A stretch of 64,000 nucleotides of DNA from Pochonia chlamydosporia 170 (GCF_001653235.2 NC_035791.1:6014001-6078000), one strand, 5' to 3'. Positions 46,982 through 58,699 are shown, counted from the first letter of the stretch. Program-made: numbers and translations. The notes: generated by a model from the letters alone, not told the origin.

Positions 46982-47131
46982 ATTTCCATAGGCCCCATTG
47001 TTCTTGCCTTGCATTGTGTGTTCCGGTGTCCCTGGTAGATGAGGCAAGAGCCTCCAGCGAGCGACTGAACGCACAGGGAAGGTGCAGTGCTCTCTGCTCC
47101 AAACACTCAGAGCTGGGAGGCAACCGTCGTG

Positions 47132-47145
47132 TGGTCTGGTCTGGA
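47132..47145. repeat. TCTGG pentamer repeat
   Basis: GGTCTGGTCTGG, two units, 160 bp from the previous copy and in the same orientation. Confidence 0.6.
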
Positions 47146-47680
47146 TTGATGTGGCGGTGGTTCAACGCCACATCGTGATGACCATGACATCAATTCTTAC
47201 ACTTGGTGAACAGCCGGACACCAGACACTTCTTCCCAGTTGTACCCCATGGCTCTATACGAATATACGATGATTGTTCGCCAGATGCTGTGTCAAGCTGG
47301 CAAGCCTGTTTTTGACACGATTGATCACACTCTAGTGCAATGAACTACGCTGGATGCTGCCTCTGGTTCCGCGTCATCGATGCCGTCAGCGCCAACGCCC
47401 ATCGCTATGTTCGAGATGTGTTGGAACCATGCACCTACCTGTGTGAGCCTTGATGAGGATATTTGCAGCGAATTTTCATTAGCCCGTTGCCTCTTGTCCT
47501 GCCCGTCGGCAGCCTACCATTGTTTTGCAAGCGGGCATACTGGGCAAGTTCGTGAGACGATGGACGAATGTTCACATCTCGAGGTACCACAACCCATCTT
47601 GGTAAGCTTCTAGTTCAGAGGAAGTTTCCAACATGAACATGCCGGTCTTGTTTCGGGGAACGCCTCTTCAGCCTCCTTCA

Positions 47681-47701
47681 CCAGTCCAGTCCAGTCTGGT
47701 C
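47681..47701. repeat. CCAGT/TCTGG repeat
   Basis: Three CCAGT units run directly into TCTGG, forming a small inverted arrangement of the recurring pentamer in the long promoter of the calcium sensor gene. Confidence 0.55.
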
Positions 47702-48633
47702 TCCGGTTGATCCTGTCCCCAACACCCCCGCCAGCCACCAGGGGTCCAACTGTTCATATGCACGAGACCAGACAAACATTGGAGTTCTGGCCCATCCACA
47801 CGCGCTTTTCCCTGAACGTTGTGGCGGGAGGCCCCAGTACGATTTCGAAATTCGCATGGTTCAATGTTGTTCTGTGGAATTCCAGTTACACTGGCTCTGA
47901 GGTCGCCACCTGCTGGGAATCTTAGGGTTGCCTCCTCTCCAGCCAAACAAGGTCAAGTCAAACCAGACCACACAGTGAACCTCTGAGTGCCTACATGTAG
48001 TCTCCAGTCTCCAGTATCAGTCTCCAATCTGTCCCGCCTCTGGCCTGGTCGTTCCATCCTCCCAGCCAAAATACCGACCCCCGACACATTTGAACCGAGT
48101 TAAAACGTCTGGTCCTCGCCAAGCCCAGGCCTACCTTCAACAATTCACATTCACCTTTGTCATCACATCGCATCTCCTACTGGCGCGGCGCTTCGATCTG
48201 TCGACTTTTTCTTTTTCGCATGCAAAAGAGTGCCACAATTACGTCCTGTACTCATACGTTGGTATTACCTTGACAATTCGATTGCCTCGTCGACTGGTCA
48301 AGTCCTTGTTCAGCCCCTCCTTCATCCTGCCGAAACGCCGCCGCCATTCTTCTTCCCTCTAGTCCTCATTGCCGCCCTGATTTCCAAGCGCCGACCAAAA
48401 CCAACTGCACTTTCTCTCGTGGCGCCGCATCCTCGTCCTTTGCAAAACTGGCAACATTAATTGCGACGACGCACACGCATTACGCATCTGCCCACGGATC
48501 GCTCGCTTGACTCGAACGAAATAACACAAATCGCCGCGCCAGCTACTTCTTGGGCACGACCATCGTTTGCCCCGCTGCCAGATTGCGCCGTCCCAGAACC
48601 TGCACACGACTCCCATCACTGGCCTAGAGAGCT

Positions 48634-49624
48634 ATGGGAAAATCGTAAGCTATTCACCAAAACCGATCCTGGGCGCTGTCGGTGCATTTGGCATAGAGAG
48701 CGCGCTCCGTACGGGCCAGCCGCATTCGCAATCTCTTTGCTGCCGAGGCTTCCGCCTTGTCTGCACCAAGCCGTCCCAGTCGGCGCCTTCTCAGGCCCAT
48801 TACAACAGCTAACCACTTCTTGTCTGCAGGCAATCCAAGCTCTCTCAGGAGCAGCTCGCGGAGCTCCAAAAGTCGACTCACTTTGATAAGAAGGAGCTGC
48901 AGCAATGGTACAAGGGTGCGTACGAACATTTCAAATGATGGGAGAGCCAGCACCGCTCTACCCCTCCCCCTCCCCCGCGTCTGTGACAAAGCGGCTGCGT
49001 CGCACCGTTTGCACAGCCCTCGATGCGAGTGACGGCATAATGAGACATGGATGGATTGCACAAGGCTAGGACCATCACTAACGATACCATGCAGGCTTCC
49101 TCAAGGACTGTCCCTCGGGCATGCTTAGCAAGGAGGAATTCCAGAAGATTTACCGACAGTTCTTCCCGTTTGGCGACCCAAGTTCATTTGCCGACTATGT
49201 ATTCAACGTGTTCGACAGTGACAAGTCTGGTAGTATTGACTTCAAGGAGTTCATCTGCGCCTTGAGTGTTACTAGCCGAGGAAAGATGGAAGACAAATTA
49301 GATTGGGCTTTCCAGCTATACGACATAGACGGTGACGGAAAGATTAGTTATGACGAGATGCTACAGATTGTAGAGGCAATCTACAAAATGGTACGTCGAC
49401 TCCCGAGCATAATAGTGGAAATTTTGCGCATTAACACAACACAGGTTGGTTCCATGGTTAAACTCCCTGAAGACGAAGATACCCCAGAGAAACGTGTACG
49501 CAAGATTTTCCGCATGATGGATAAGGACGAGAATGGATCTTTGGATATAGAAGAATTCAAGGAGGGCAGCAAACGGGACGAGACAATTGTATCGGCGCTG
49601 TCTTTGTACGACGGGTTGGTGTAG
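48634..49624 (+). CDS. Neuronal calcium sensor (NCS-1/Frq1)
   Basis: Four exons (48634-48644, 48830-48915, 49095-49390, 49445-49624) encode exactly 190 residues, the canonical length of NCS-1/frequenin. The N-terminus [12 protein letters not shown], assembled from an 11-nt first exon, carries the myristoylation signal (MGxxxS). EF-hand 1 is the usual non-binding one; EF-hands 2-4 have intact loops beginning [26 protein letters not shown] and [13 protein letters not shown]. The protein is a membrane-associated Ca2+ sensor that in fungi activates the phosphatidylinositol 4-kinase Pik1 and affects growth and calcium tolerance. The first two introns are long (185 and 179 nt) compared with the others of the window. 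Identity is near certain. Confidence 0.96.
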
Positions 49625-50123
49625 TTGTGGATGGGGAGCATTCAATGGGTTGAGTTTACGGAAAGCATGTATGCGCAATCGCAAGGAAGCATGGGGATTC
49701 CGGAAGTTGGTTGACGTGGTACATCATTTCTTTTGTATTGTTATGAAACAAAATGCGACAATCTTGACAAGTCCTGCCTGCGTGAAGTGAAATACCCTAG
49801 AGTTGCGTGCCAACTGGGGTAAAATTGGTTGGCTTCTTGTGAACCCGATCCCTAGAGACGTATCAATCTTTCCAGACTTGTCAATTAATTGTTAAAAACC
49901 TACTTTTAGTTTAAACTCAGCTTCATGGTTTGCTGTACAGAGTAGATTGAATAATGAAGCGAACCCCTTCCTGGAAGTAATATGAGGATTGCTGTGGGGC
50001 AACTAGGACACAACCTCCTAAGCGCAACCAGACTCAATCCAACTTTTCCCACAACTACAATGATTGTTGCGAACCGGTCATGTTTATCTGCACTGGCCAG
50101 ATCTTGGGATTTTCATCTTCACA
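49625..50123. other. Intergenic, nothing supported
   Basis: This 0.5-kb gap holds the 3' end of the calcium sensor gene and the promoter of the methyltransferase; no other feature is seen. Confidence 0.4.
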
Positions 50124-51116
50124 ATGGCATTTGAGGACCTGCTCCCCTTCTTAGAAGATGAGATGGAAGATGCAGACGAAGGTTCGGATCCCGCCTCCCC
50201 ACTGCAGACCTCAACCTAACCAGCCTAGAAACATTCCTCCTATACTCGAACCCCATAACCTCACAGAATCTGGGATTTATCGATCCCAAAGCTACAAGTC
50301 TAGAGATTGCGCTTGCGGATAGAGATTTAACTATTTATCAGAGCCCGACGGTGTTGGGGTCCACGCGGGCTGGGGGCACGACCGGGGCTGGTATGTTGAA
50401 GTCCACTCACCAAGCAGATGAACGCTGCTGTTACTGTTCATTGTTCATCTACTAAGCTAGGAGGTATAGTTCTATGGAAAGTCACACCACTTTTTGCAGA
50501 GTGGCTCTCATCACCCACGAATCCGCTCTTCAACTCTATCCTCACAGCCTCTTCTACAGTGCTGGAACTAGGATGTGGCATATCACCACTAAATGCCTTC
50601 GCAGTAGCTCCCAGAATATCCCAATACATACTCTCCGACCAGACATATGTTCAGAAGTTGGTGACCCAGAATCTCGCCGCCAACCCATTACCAGCCAAGA
50701 GATCTAAGTCTAAAACGAAATCAGCCCCGGAGAGCCAAAATATAGAGTTCCGTGTCCTGGACTGGGAGGAAGATGAAGTTACGACAGCTCTAGCTTCACC
50801 TGCATCGTCATTTGACGTGGTAGCTGCCACGGACTGTGTATTTAATTATGCGCTTATTGAACCGTTTGTTCAAACGTGTGTGGATGTCTGTATGCTGAGG
50901 GAGAAGGACGGTCGGGATGCGGAGAGACAGCCTTGTGTCTGTGTTGTTGCGCAGCAGTTGAGAAATGATGATGTTTTCAGATCGTGGTTGAGTGCGTTTA
51001 TGGCAAAGTTTAGGGTCTGGAGGGTTAGAGAGGATCTGTTGAAGGGGTTTACGGCTGGAGATGGGTTTGTTGTGCATGTTGGAGTTTTGAGGGATGCAGG
51101 GAAGCCAGCTGACTAG
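50124..51116 (+). CDS. Efm6-like protein-lysine methyltransferase
   Basis: The protein belongs to methyltransferase family 16 (METTL21-like seven-beta-strand lysine methyltransferases) and looks most like Efm6, which methylates elongation factor eEF1A in yeast. Exon 3 (50470-51116) has VLWKVTPLFAEWL, the SAM motif TVLELGCGISPLNAFA, FRVLDWEEDEV and VVAATDCVFNYALIEPF (the D-x-x-Y-like substrate motif). Exon 2 (50208-50390) reads LNLTSLETFLLYSNPITSQN and ends GSTRAGGTTGA. The 5' end is uncertain: joining the ATG at 50124 (MAFEDLLPFLEDEMED) to exon 2 needs an intron of only 26 nt with a GTTCGG donor. That is unusually short, so the first exon may lie elsewhere or be damaged. The model gives 295 residues. 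Confidence 0.78.
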
Positions 51117-51216
51117 AGTCTTAGTTTATTACATATGACGATTATTATTATTGAAGATATCAACCTATCAAGAGCTTCTGAGAACGGAATTTTGTAGAAT
51201 TTGCCTGATTGTCCCC

Positions 51217-52346
51217 TTACTTGGCACCCGACCCAAAAAGAGCATCAATAGTGTCATACGTATACTCAACATCCCCAATCCAGTAGTTTGCAGAATCTCC
51301 CTTCGAAATCTGCCACGCCTGCTCAGCCGCCTCAACAACATCCTCTGGAAGCGGCCCCTTTTCAAGACAATCAAGATTCGTCTTGAGCTGTTCCACACTG
51401 GCAACACCAATGATGATGCCGTCACTGCCGTCCACCACGTTGAGCTTAGAGTGGTGTACCATCCACCGCAGCGCTGTTTCAATCATGCTTATTCCATGTT
51501 TCTCGCTGGCACTCTCGATGATCCGTATTGCCTGAAAAGTAGCATCGCGATAGTACCGCTTGCGATATATCTTACCCGACCTAGTGAGGTCGGAGAAGCG
51601 GCCGTCTTCGGGAATGACGCCCTGCTTGATCTTGCCGGAGAAGAGGCCGCCGCCTACAGGATTGAATACCACTATTTCGAGGCCATATCTGCGGCACGCT
51701 TTGAACACCTCCGTCTCAATGTTTCTCACAATGATGTTGTAAATGCCTTGATAGATGGTGGGTCGTACCCAGCCGTTGTATTTGCACATCATGACGACCT
51801 CGGCTAGTTCAAATGCAGTGAAGTTGCTGACGCCGAATCGTCCAAATTTGCCTGCCTTGTGTAGCTTGTCTATCGCTTCAAGGGTTTCTTGGAAGGGGGT
51901 TCCACGATCTGGACGATGGAGGTATAGGATCTGTAACAGTTGTTAGTACGGATTATATGCCCACTATTTCGTAGTTGTTAAGACGAGATGGGTGGAACGC
52001 GAACATCTACAAAGTCGGTACCCAATTCCTTCAAGCTAGTCTCAACTGACGCCACGACCTTGTCGGCAGAGTTATCGCCATTGATAGTCGGAGAATTCAC
52101 TTTCGTTGCGAGGACGAGCCCGCGTTCTTTCCATTTGGCATCGCGTGTAAATGCTTCCTGTTCGAGGCCAACGTACTTGCGGGCTGTATCGACTTCGTTG
52201 TATCCTCGCTGCTGGAACAGGTCCAAAGCTTCGTTGAACGTCTCCATGTCTGTCATTCGGGCACCAAATTCGGGTTTTGGGCCGAACGTCATTAGGCCCA
52301 GGATGATACGGCGGCTGGCCTTTTGGGTATTTCCAGCGGGATTCAT
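51217..52346 (-). CDS. Aldo/keto reductase, aflatoxin-aldehyde-reductase type
   Basis: Two exons (52346-52005 and 51930-51217, 74-nt intron with donor GTTCGC) encode a 351-residue NADPH-dependent aldo/keto reductase of the AKR7-like group. The catalytic tetrad is visible: Asp and Tyr in NEVDTARKYVG, Lys in VLATKVNSP, and His in ILYLHRPDRGTPF just after the splice. Cofactor-binding segments include the RFGVSNFTAFELAEV loop and the C-terminal IGVASVEQLKTNLDCLEKG. The enzyme should reduce aldehydes or ketones in the cytosol. The start MNPAGNTQKASRRIILGLMT is preferred; an in-frame ATG at 52415 would add 23 polar residues. The gene lies tail to tail with the lysine methyltransferase, 100 bp apart. 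Confidence 0.92.
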
Positions 52347-52777
52347 GTTGGGCAACGGGTGTGACTGGATTGTTTGGGGAGGTTGGTTGTGCGGACTTGT
52401 TTTTCGATACTTCAAGGCTCGAAGCTTGGCCTACTGAGAGTATACTAGACAGAGTTTATTTAAAAAATGTCCGTCTCCCTTTCAGATGTTGTCTTTGAGT
52501 CGAGCGGGGTTCATGTGATGCAGTGATACATGTAGAGTCACTTGCAATGCATGAGACCTGCCCCTCACCGATGACCAGCCACAAGTGACGACTGTATAAG
52601 ACTCTGCAGCTTCAATATGTAGATGTACAAATTATCACTGTCGATTTTGACTGGGGATTCTGGTGAAATACAGCCGCCTACGGAGGCGGGCGTGTCGAAC
52701 TTTGGTCCTATGCCACGGCAAATATGTTCTTGATGTCCTAAGAGTTGGTTATGATCATGAATAAAGTGACTACAAAT
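52347..52777. other. Intergenic, nothing supported
   Basis: This gap holds the promoter of the reductase and the 3' end of the bZIP gene; nothing else is recognised. Confidence 0.4.
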
Positions 52778-53747
52778 TTAGTCAATGTCCAAAAGTGTAT
52801 GCTCTCCACGTAGAGAACGCCAGTACGTTGTCGACGCCTGCAGTTCAACGCAACCTTGAAGTAACCACTTCCACTTGCGAGCCAACACCTCGGTCATCTC
52901 CCAACCATTTGGGTCCCATGGCTCAGTCCATATAATTAGTCCAACAGGTTCTGTTCCGTTAACCCCGAAGACATCATTGCAGAATTCAGTCTCGTCGAAT
53001 TCTCCGTTGTGCTGTATAAGAGCATCGCGTAATGACGGGAAAGGGAATGGGTCTGTCCAGGGATGATGTGCCACAGATGTCTGCAGCTGAGTTGGTTGAA
53101 GGCTGATGGGCAGATTTTGGCTACCCAAACTTGGTTCGGGGATGTTGAAGCACGAAACGGCATGGTCATCGCGTATGATGTCGAAGCTTATACCCAGCGC
53201 AGACATATTGGACATGATAGCTCGCAACACATTCATCTTGGTGAGGCTCAAGAGGAGATCCGATGCCGGATCACCGTGCTCCAGACCCTGATGAACTGTG
53301 GCGGCGAGATCGCCGAGAAGATTATGGTACTTGGCAGATTCCCGGTTTAGTGAGGCCCCAGATCTCACATTATGGTAACTGCTAGAGTGCATCATTAGTT
53401 GGCTACCGTTGGGTGTCGCGGATGGTTGATCAGAGAGACGAGTCTTTATGGTTTGGCACGCAGCTCTAGGACGACCTCGAGCCCGCCGCTTGATACCAAC
53501 CGCGGCTTCATGCTGTAGCTTCCGCTGTCCTGATCCAAGTTAGATGTTGGGTGACATTCACTATTACGTGCCATTAAACATTGAAGAAAGACAAGCAAGG
53601 CTGATGGGGACAAAAAGGTTGTTGAAGCTTACGAGATGCCTGCTGATTTACCCGATTCTGAAGCCTCCGCCGCTGAGACATATCAGTGATGTCTGACCAG
53701 TCGTCATCGGGGTCTGTAGACAGAGGGCGTAGATGCTTGGAGTCCAT
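52778..53747 (-). CDS. bZIP-like transcription factor with DUF3425
   Basis: Two exons (53747-53633 and 53529-52778, 103-nt intron) encode a 288-residue regulator. The basic region is split by the intron: DMSQRRRLQNRVNQQASR is completed by QRKLQHEAAV, giving the RRRxQNRxxQxxxRxR signature of fungal bZIP proteins that lack a long zipper. The C-terminal two thirds form a DUF3425 domain, seen in LQPTQLQTSVAHHPWTDPFP, FPSLRDALI and GLIIWTEPWDPNGWEMTEVL with the terminal KWKWLLQGCVEL and STTYWRSLRGE. These proteins are nuclear regulators, often of stress response or secondary metabolism; the targets are unknown. The ATG at 53747 is the first in frame. Confidence 0.88.
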
Positions 53748-55651
53748 TTGCCCAAGATACAATGTGACATCTCAATTGTCACATTTGCTCTACTGTGATG
53801 ATGTCTGCCGATGCTGGCAACTTTGCCTCTTATTTGTAGGAGGCAAGTCTGAAGTGACCATCATGTGTTTTGTTGAATCTGGTAGCGAAGGGGGTAAGTG
53901 CTGACACAATTTTGTTGATTGGATAACACATCTCCGCCGAAGTCTTTGTGGCTGACACGGTTTCTTGCATTGGGCTGCATCTGGTCATCCATGGCCTTCA
54001 GAAGCTTCCATCAAGATTAGTCTAAATGGTGGACCCCGGCGTACGCCAGTGTGTTGCCGGAAGAGCGGTTCTTTGTCGGTACCAGTTCCGGGCTACAGCT
54101 ATAAGTATAGAGCATGTGGTATGAATCGTTGTGATGTTCAGAGATGCTCGTGTTATAACATCCTCAACTACGGACCACTCCCTACTCTCATCGCCCATAC
54201 ACGAAATCTCACCATAGTTCCCGTTGGCAAATCTTCAGATTTGACGGCTTGCGTTGAACATATCTACAATGGATGATAAGTGAGACAATGGCTGGGGTCA
54301 AAGCGTAGTTGGGAAGCATGAGCAGTCATGTCTCGCATGTGGTGCAGATAAATAATGACGAAGGCTTCGGATATAAGGCGTCAAGTGAATTTGGACCCGG
54401 ATGTACGTGCTCACCGCTGGGCTCACTTGACTCGTTTGGTTTCATATTGACAGCTTCTTCCGCGGGCCGCTCGCCTAGTAGGACAGAGACCACTACTCGA
54501 ATTCAATTCCGCGGCACTACTTCGTCAGGATCCGGAAGCGCAGCGAGGCCCGTCCGGGGAGGGACTATATCTCAAAACAACCAAATCATCCATTTTAAAT
54601 CGACACAAAAGGTCAACCAACAAAACCGTAGAGGACTTCTGCAGCCTATGTGGCGTGGAAACTGTTGGCCTTGCCCTTGCGTTAAGGAGCGATTGGCTCG
54701 CTCATTGACCTGATCTCTTCTGGGCAACATTCTTCACCAAAGTGGAGTGGACGACGAGCTTCTATGGGAATGCATTCGCGCTCTGTGGACCGGGGATAAT
54801 TTAGTTGGTTGGCACCAGCGCCTTACAGAGTGACGGACACCGATGACATAGAATTTTCGGTTTTCAAAAGCACCGTGGGGATTCCCCGACTTCTATACAG
54901 ATTTTCTTTTGCTAAGGAAGACATCCGCTGGTTTCTTGAAGCCACAACCACACAAATGACTACAACTCTGTCATCTTGAAGTGATAGAAGAGCAGGTATA
55001 GGGACAATTATGATAGGAACAAGACATTAACGGGCGTTGTTTGAACAAACTACCGGTCTTTGGGCCCCGAAATTTGTGTGAATGAACTGGAATGACGCAT
55101 GATCGTCGTGTTTAACAACATTGGATGTCTTATGCCGAACAGCCCCCAATCTGCCCCTGACGGATTACTTGTTTCGGAGGATGCCATAATGCACTTCAAC
55201 CGTCACGAGTCTGGTGGACCAGGAGGTGCAACACAATTTTCTACGCCAATGTTCCATTACTTAGCAGATTTCCCGTCTCTGGAGCCTAGGCGTTGTCTTG
55301 AGCTTTCACAGCAGCTTTTATTGGGTTGCGTCTTCCAAAAGCAACTCTTGCGCGTTGACAGACGGTTTTCGTAAGCCACACAACATTGGTCTTAAACAAA
55401 GGTTAGCCACACCGCCGCCGCCACTGACATTCTGCAATTGGCATCTAAAAGCTGTTTGCAATATATCAAAACGTCTACTAGATGCTGTCGTCCTCGGATA
55501 TATATATAAACCTCGTCATTCCTCCACAAGAAACTTGAAGACGATAATCTTGTATGAGCCTTTCATTCATTCCTTACTTTTCTGGTTGCCCTTGAGACAT
55601 AACGCTCTTTTGTAACATAAACAGACCAAACTACTCTCGTTAGCAAGCAGA
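53748..55651. other. Intergenic, nothing supported
   Basis: Frames of 72-134 codons (for example at 53965 and 54309) are low-complexity or featureless and have no family motif. No RNA gene or transposon was recognised. Confidence 0.4.
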
Positions 55652-57136
55652 ATGAGCCTTCCACCTCCCCCACCTGGCACTGATTTATCAGATGATCGAC
55701 GGGCAGAAATTATTATCGCTGCTGCCGTCACTTGGACTCTTGCCGTCGTATCCATTGGGCTAAGGCTTGTGTGTCGATATATAAAAGGCGCCAAGCTATG
55801 GGTGGATGACTGGTTAATAATTGCGTCTCTAGTATGACCAGTCCACTGGCATCACTGTCATTTCCACAATACTAACCATGATTTGGTAACTAGGCTGCTT
55901 GCACCCCTCAGTTCTTTGCTCTAGATTTATATGGTACGCCATGTCAGATGGAGGTCAGAGGTCTTAGATTCTGTATACTTAACTAACACTGCATTAGCTG
56001 TTACTCGTGGATTCGGAAGACATATTTGGAGCGGTCCGCCAGATGTCCTAAAGTCTTGGGCTATCAGTATGTTTATTGCCGAGCTCTCTTATACCGCAAC
56101 AATGGTATCCGTGAAGCTCTCTGTCCTTGCATTCTACTGGCGCTCGTTTGGGATAAAAAAGTCAATCAAAATCCCAATTATACTCCTTGCTGCAATGACG
56201 GTCATCTGGGGCATTGGCGTTGTAGGTGCACCTACTCAGCTCATCACATATTCCCATACTATATCTGCATCTGAAATGCGTAATTATTCTTTTGATGCTA
56301 CCAAAGATGGGGTGGTCATGTCCATGATGAGCTGACAAGTTTTCTAGTGCTTGAGTGTCTTGTTATCTTACCAGCCTACCCGCGCTTGGTGGCAACGGTT
56401 TGACCCGTCAACCCTATGCAAGCATCGGACTATACCTGCTCAGTCGATTCTCCCAAGCTTTATCTAGGAAACGCATTCTTTACGATTATTACAGATATCA
56501 TGATGCTTGGCTTACCGATACCTTATATTTGGAGCCTGAAGCTTCCCGGTGTACAAAAGCTTGTAGTGATTGGCATCCTCCTTGTTGGTGTATTGTAAGT
56601 GCACATGTACCACTTCTACTTTCAGGACCAGAAGTGCTTCATAAGACTCTAGCAAATTCTAACTTCATGAAGTGTTACTATCATATCCTCACTGCGGCTG
56701 CAGTATCTCTTTTCCGACTTTCTATCAAACCCAGACATTACTTGGATTTTCATTGACATTGCTATATGGTCTGATGTTGAATGCAATATCGCTATTGTTT
56801 GTGGTAAGACATTCACTCATCTGCTGTTCCTCACCTCTTGTCCCATTTACTAACCACAAACCTGTCATCGTAGCTTGCCTTCCCTTCCTACGTCCCATAC
56901 TCGGTAGACTCGGGAATGCGCTCAGCACAAATGCCGCTCAACCCACCAAGAATAGCCAGCATCCGGGATCCACTGGCATGGAAAGCATTTCAACAGAGGA
57001 GCATGAAAGTGGTAGCTATCACGAGGTCGAAAGAGGCAGGAAAATTCGTAGAGGCTCCGAGCCTGACGAGGCATCGTTGCCTACGAACCGAATTGTGGTT
57101 AAAAGCGAGATTTCCATGAAGCATGAAGCTGTCTAG
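55652..57136 (+). pseudogene. Broken rhodopsin-domain (SAT4-like) 7TM gene
   Basis: Exon-like segments follow the order of the family: 55652-55831 (TM1, then LWVDDWLIIASL), 55894-55933 (CTPQFFALDLY), 55998-56221 (AVTRGFGRHIW, TM3-4, then TVIWGIGV), 56348 onward (LLSYQPTRAWWQRFDP), then DYTCSVDSPKLYLGNAFFTI and LPIPYIWSLKLPGVQKL, and 56874-57136 (ACLPFLRPILGRLG and a polar tail). Two breaks are not explained by introns. At 56401-56406 the frame shifts between QRFDP and NPMQASDYTC, as if one C were missing from GACCC. At about 56731 the frame shifts between LSIKP and DITWIFIDIAIWSDVE. I therefore call it a pseudogene; sequencing error is the alternative. Confidence 0.65.
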
Positions 57137-58010
57137 ATGGATAATCTGCGCGGTCAGCGTGGACGCGCTGCTTTGCCTACGAAGAAACTTCTGATACGGA
57201 CAATGACATCGTGGTGTATCTTTTCTCTTTTTTTATTTCGATTGCTGAACGAAGTCCACCTCTTCAGCAAGTCTTGGAATGTGGCGGTTTAACTGAAAGA
57301 CCTAATGTCTAACCATTATAGCTTATTTTTTAAGTTCTTTACATTCTTCATTTTCTTCAAATCTTTCCTCTAGAGCGTGAGGCACTACCTCGTCCTAATA
57401 TTAGGTTGTAGGAGAACAACGACCAAACCACTAAATTCTGAATAAGATAGCAGGTTCGCATAATGAGCTCTTTGTTTGCATGGACCACAACTCAGTGTGA
57501 TTACGGCCGTACTGGCGCTTGGAGTGAATGACGCTGTTGGAAGATAATGTCATACCGGATCCAATATCTTTGGTTCCATACATTCTGATATTCTTGCTAG
57601 ACTCTAATAATTGCCATTTACCCGTGCTTCACACATGGGGAGGCCGAAGCGATTGCGGACGGGCGGGTATCGATGCGAACTTAAACTTGTCTTCGTGGTG
57701 TCGTTCACTTTTGAGCCGAGTCGGATGAGATGAGAATGAAACCCAAACAAACGCATACACGCCTGAAAACCCAATCAAATGGAGTTGGTCTCAATGTGAG
57801 TTATGCACTCGAATGGGGAGGTTTCAATCTGTTGGTTGCAGCCTAGAGCTGACGACTCCTGTGAGCTCGACCCGACGAGGAACCGATAGGCCACAAAACC
57901 TGACCTTCGCATTCCAAAGCGACACAGCTCCCGCCTCAGACTACCGCAGTCCGTTGCTAAAGAAGTGTCAACGTCTCTACAGTCTCTAACCGTACGACGA
58001 GTAACTAGAT
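57137..58010. other. Intergenic, nothing supported
   Basis: No reading frame with features is found. It should contain the promoter of the next gene. Confidence 0.4.
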
Positions 58011-58699
58011 ATGGATCTTCCGCGTCTGGTATTCAACTTCGTGGACGGAATTTATAGCTACATATTACAACCGGAGCCCCGGACACCCTTTGAAGTCTAC
58101 CTACAGTTTCTGTTATTCGATTTTCGCCGGAATTATAACCTGGAATTTACGCAAATGCCCGACGTGGACGTCCCCTTTGTCGAGATTCTTCGCACTGCCA
58201 AAGTACTAGATGAAAGTCTTCGAGCTACACTCGATTCCTTAGTTCGCATACAGAGACCACCTGAATTCATATTGGATGATTGCTCACGTATTATTGGCCG
58301 CCTCGTAATGAACATTGACTCGCACCGCCTGGGCAAGAATCCCGCTTATACAGGACCCGTGATGACGAAATTGATGGATGAGGTCACCGAGCTTGCAGAG
58401 GCAGTCTTCAACTTCGACGTCAACGACTTTAAGTCTCGTTGTGGCCTTCACCGTATCGTCGCCGTCGGTATATTAATTCGCCTACGCGTGTCTTTCCTAC
58501 CATTCCTTGGCTTTGATGAACTGCCTCAATTTGACTTCCAAGGCTGGCAATATCGTAAGTATTCTAGTACTTGAACAACTTATAATGCTAATATTGCACA
58601 GCTCTCTTTTCACCGAGGTGGCGTTCGGAACACGTCGATTCCATTCCCGAAGGCTTCTTTTCAAGGATTGAGTCCATGTCGGATCAAACACAGAGTTGA
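58011..58699 (+). CDS. Unrecognised 213-residue protein
   Basis: Two exons (58011-58554 and 58602-58699, 47-nt intron with donor GTAAG and acceptor CACAG) encode a 213-residue protein that I cannot assign to a family. It starts MDLPRLVFNFVDGIYSYILQ and is helix-rich with alternating charged and hydrophobic residues (VPFVEILRTAKVLDESLRAT, LMDEVTELAEAVFNFDVNDF). There is no signal peptide and no clear membrane segment, although FLPFLGFDELPQFDFQGW is hydrophobic. The clean frame over 544 nt, the good splice site and the start in TAGATATGG context support a real gene. It lies upstream of, and in the same direction as, the flavin oxidoreductase. Confidence 0.65.

Larger units (their letters stand above)
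45922..48633. other. 2.7-kb non-coding region with TCTGG repeats
   Basis: No accepted gene lies between the hemerythrin-like gene and the calcium sensor. The right half has several TCTGG/CCAGA repeats, CAGTCTC repeats at about 48000-48030, and C/T-rich stretches close to the start of the sensor gene, consistent with a long promoter and 5' leader. Confidence 0.45.

Noticed and set aside
54309..54713. 134-codon plus-strand frame
   Set aside because: Composition is Ser/Gly/Thr-rich without a recognisable domain or signal peptide, and no neighbouring exon could be joined.
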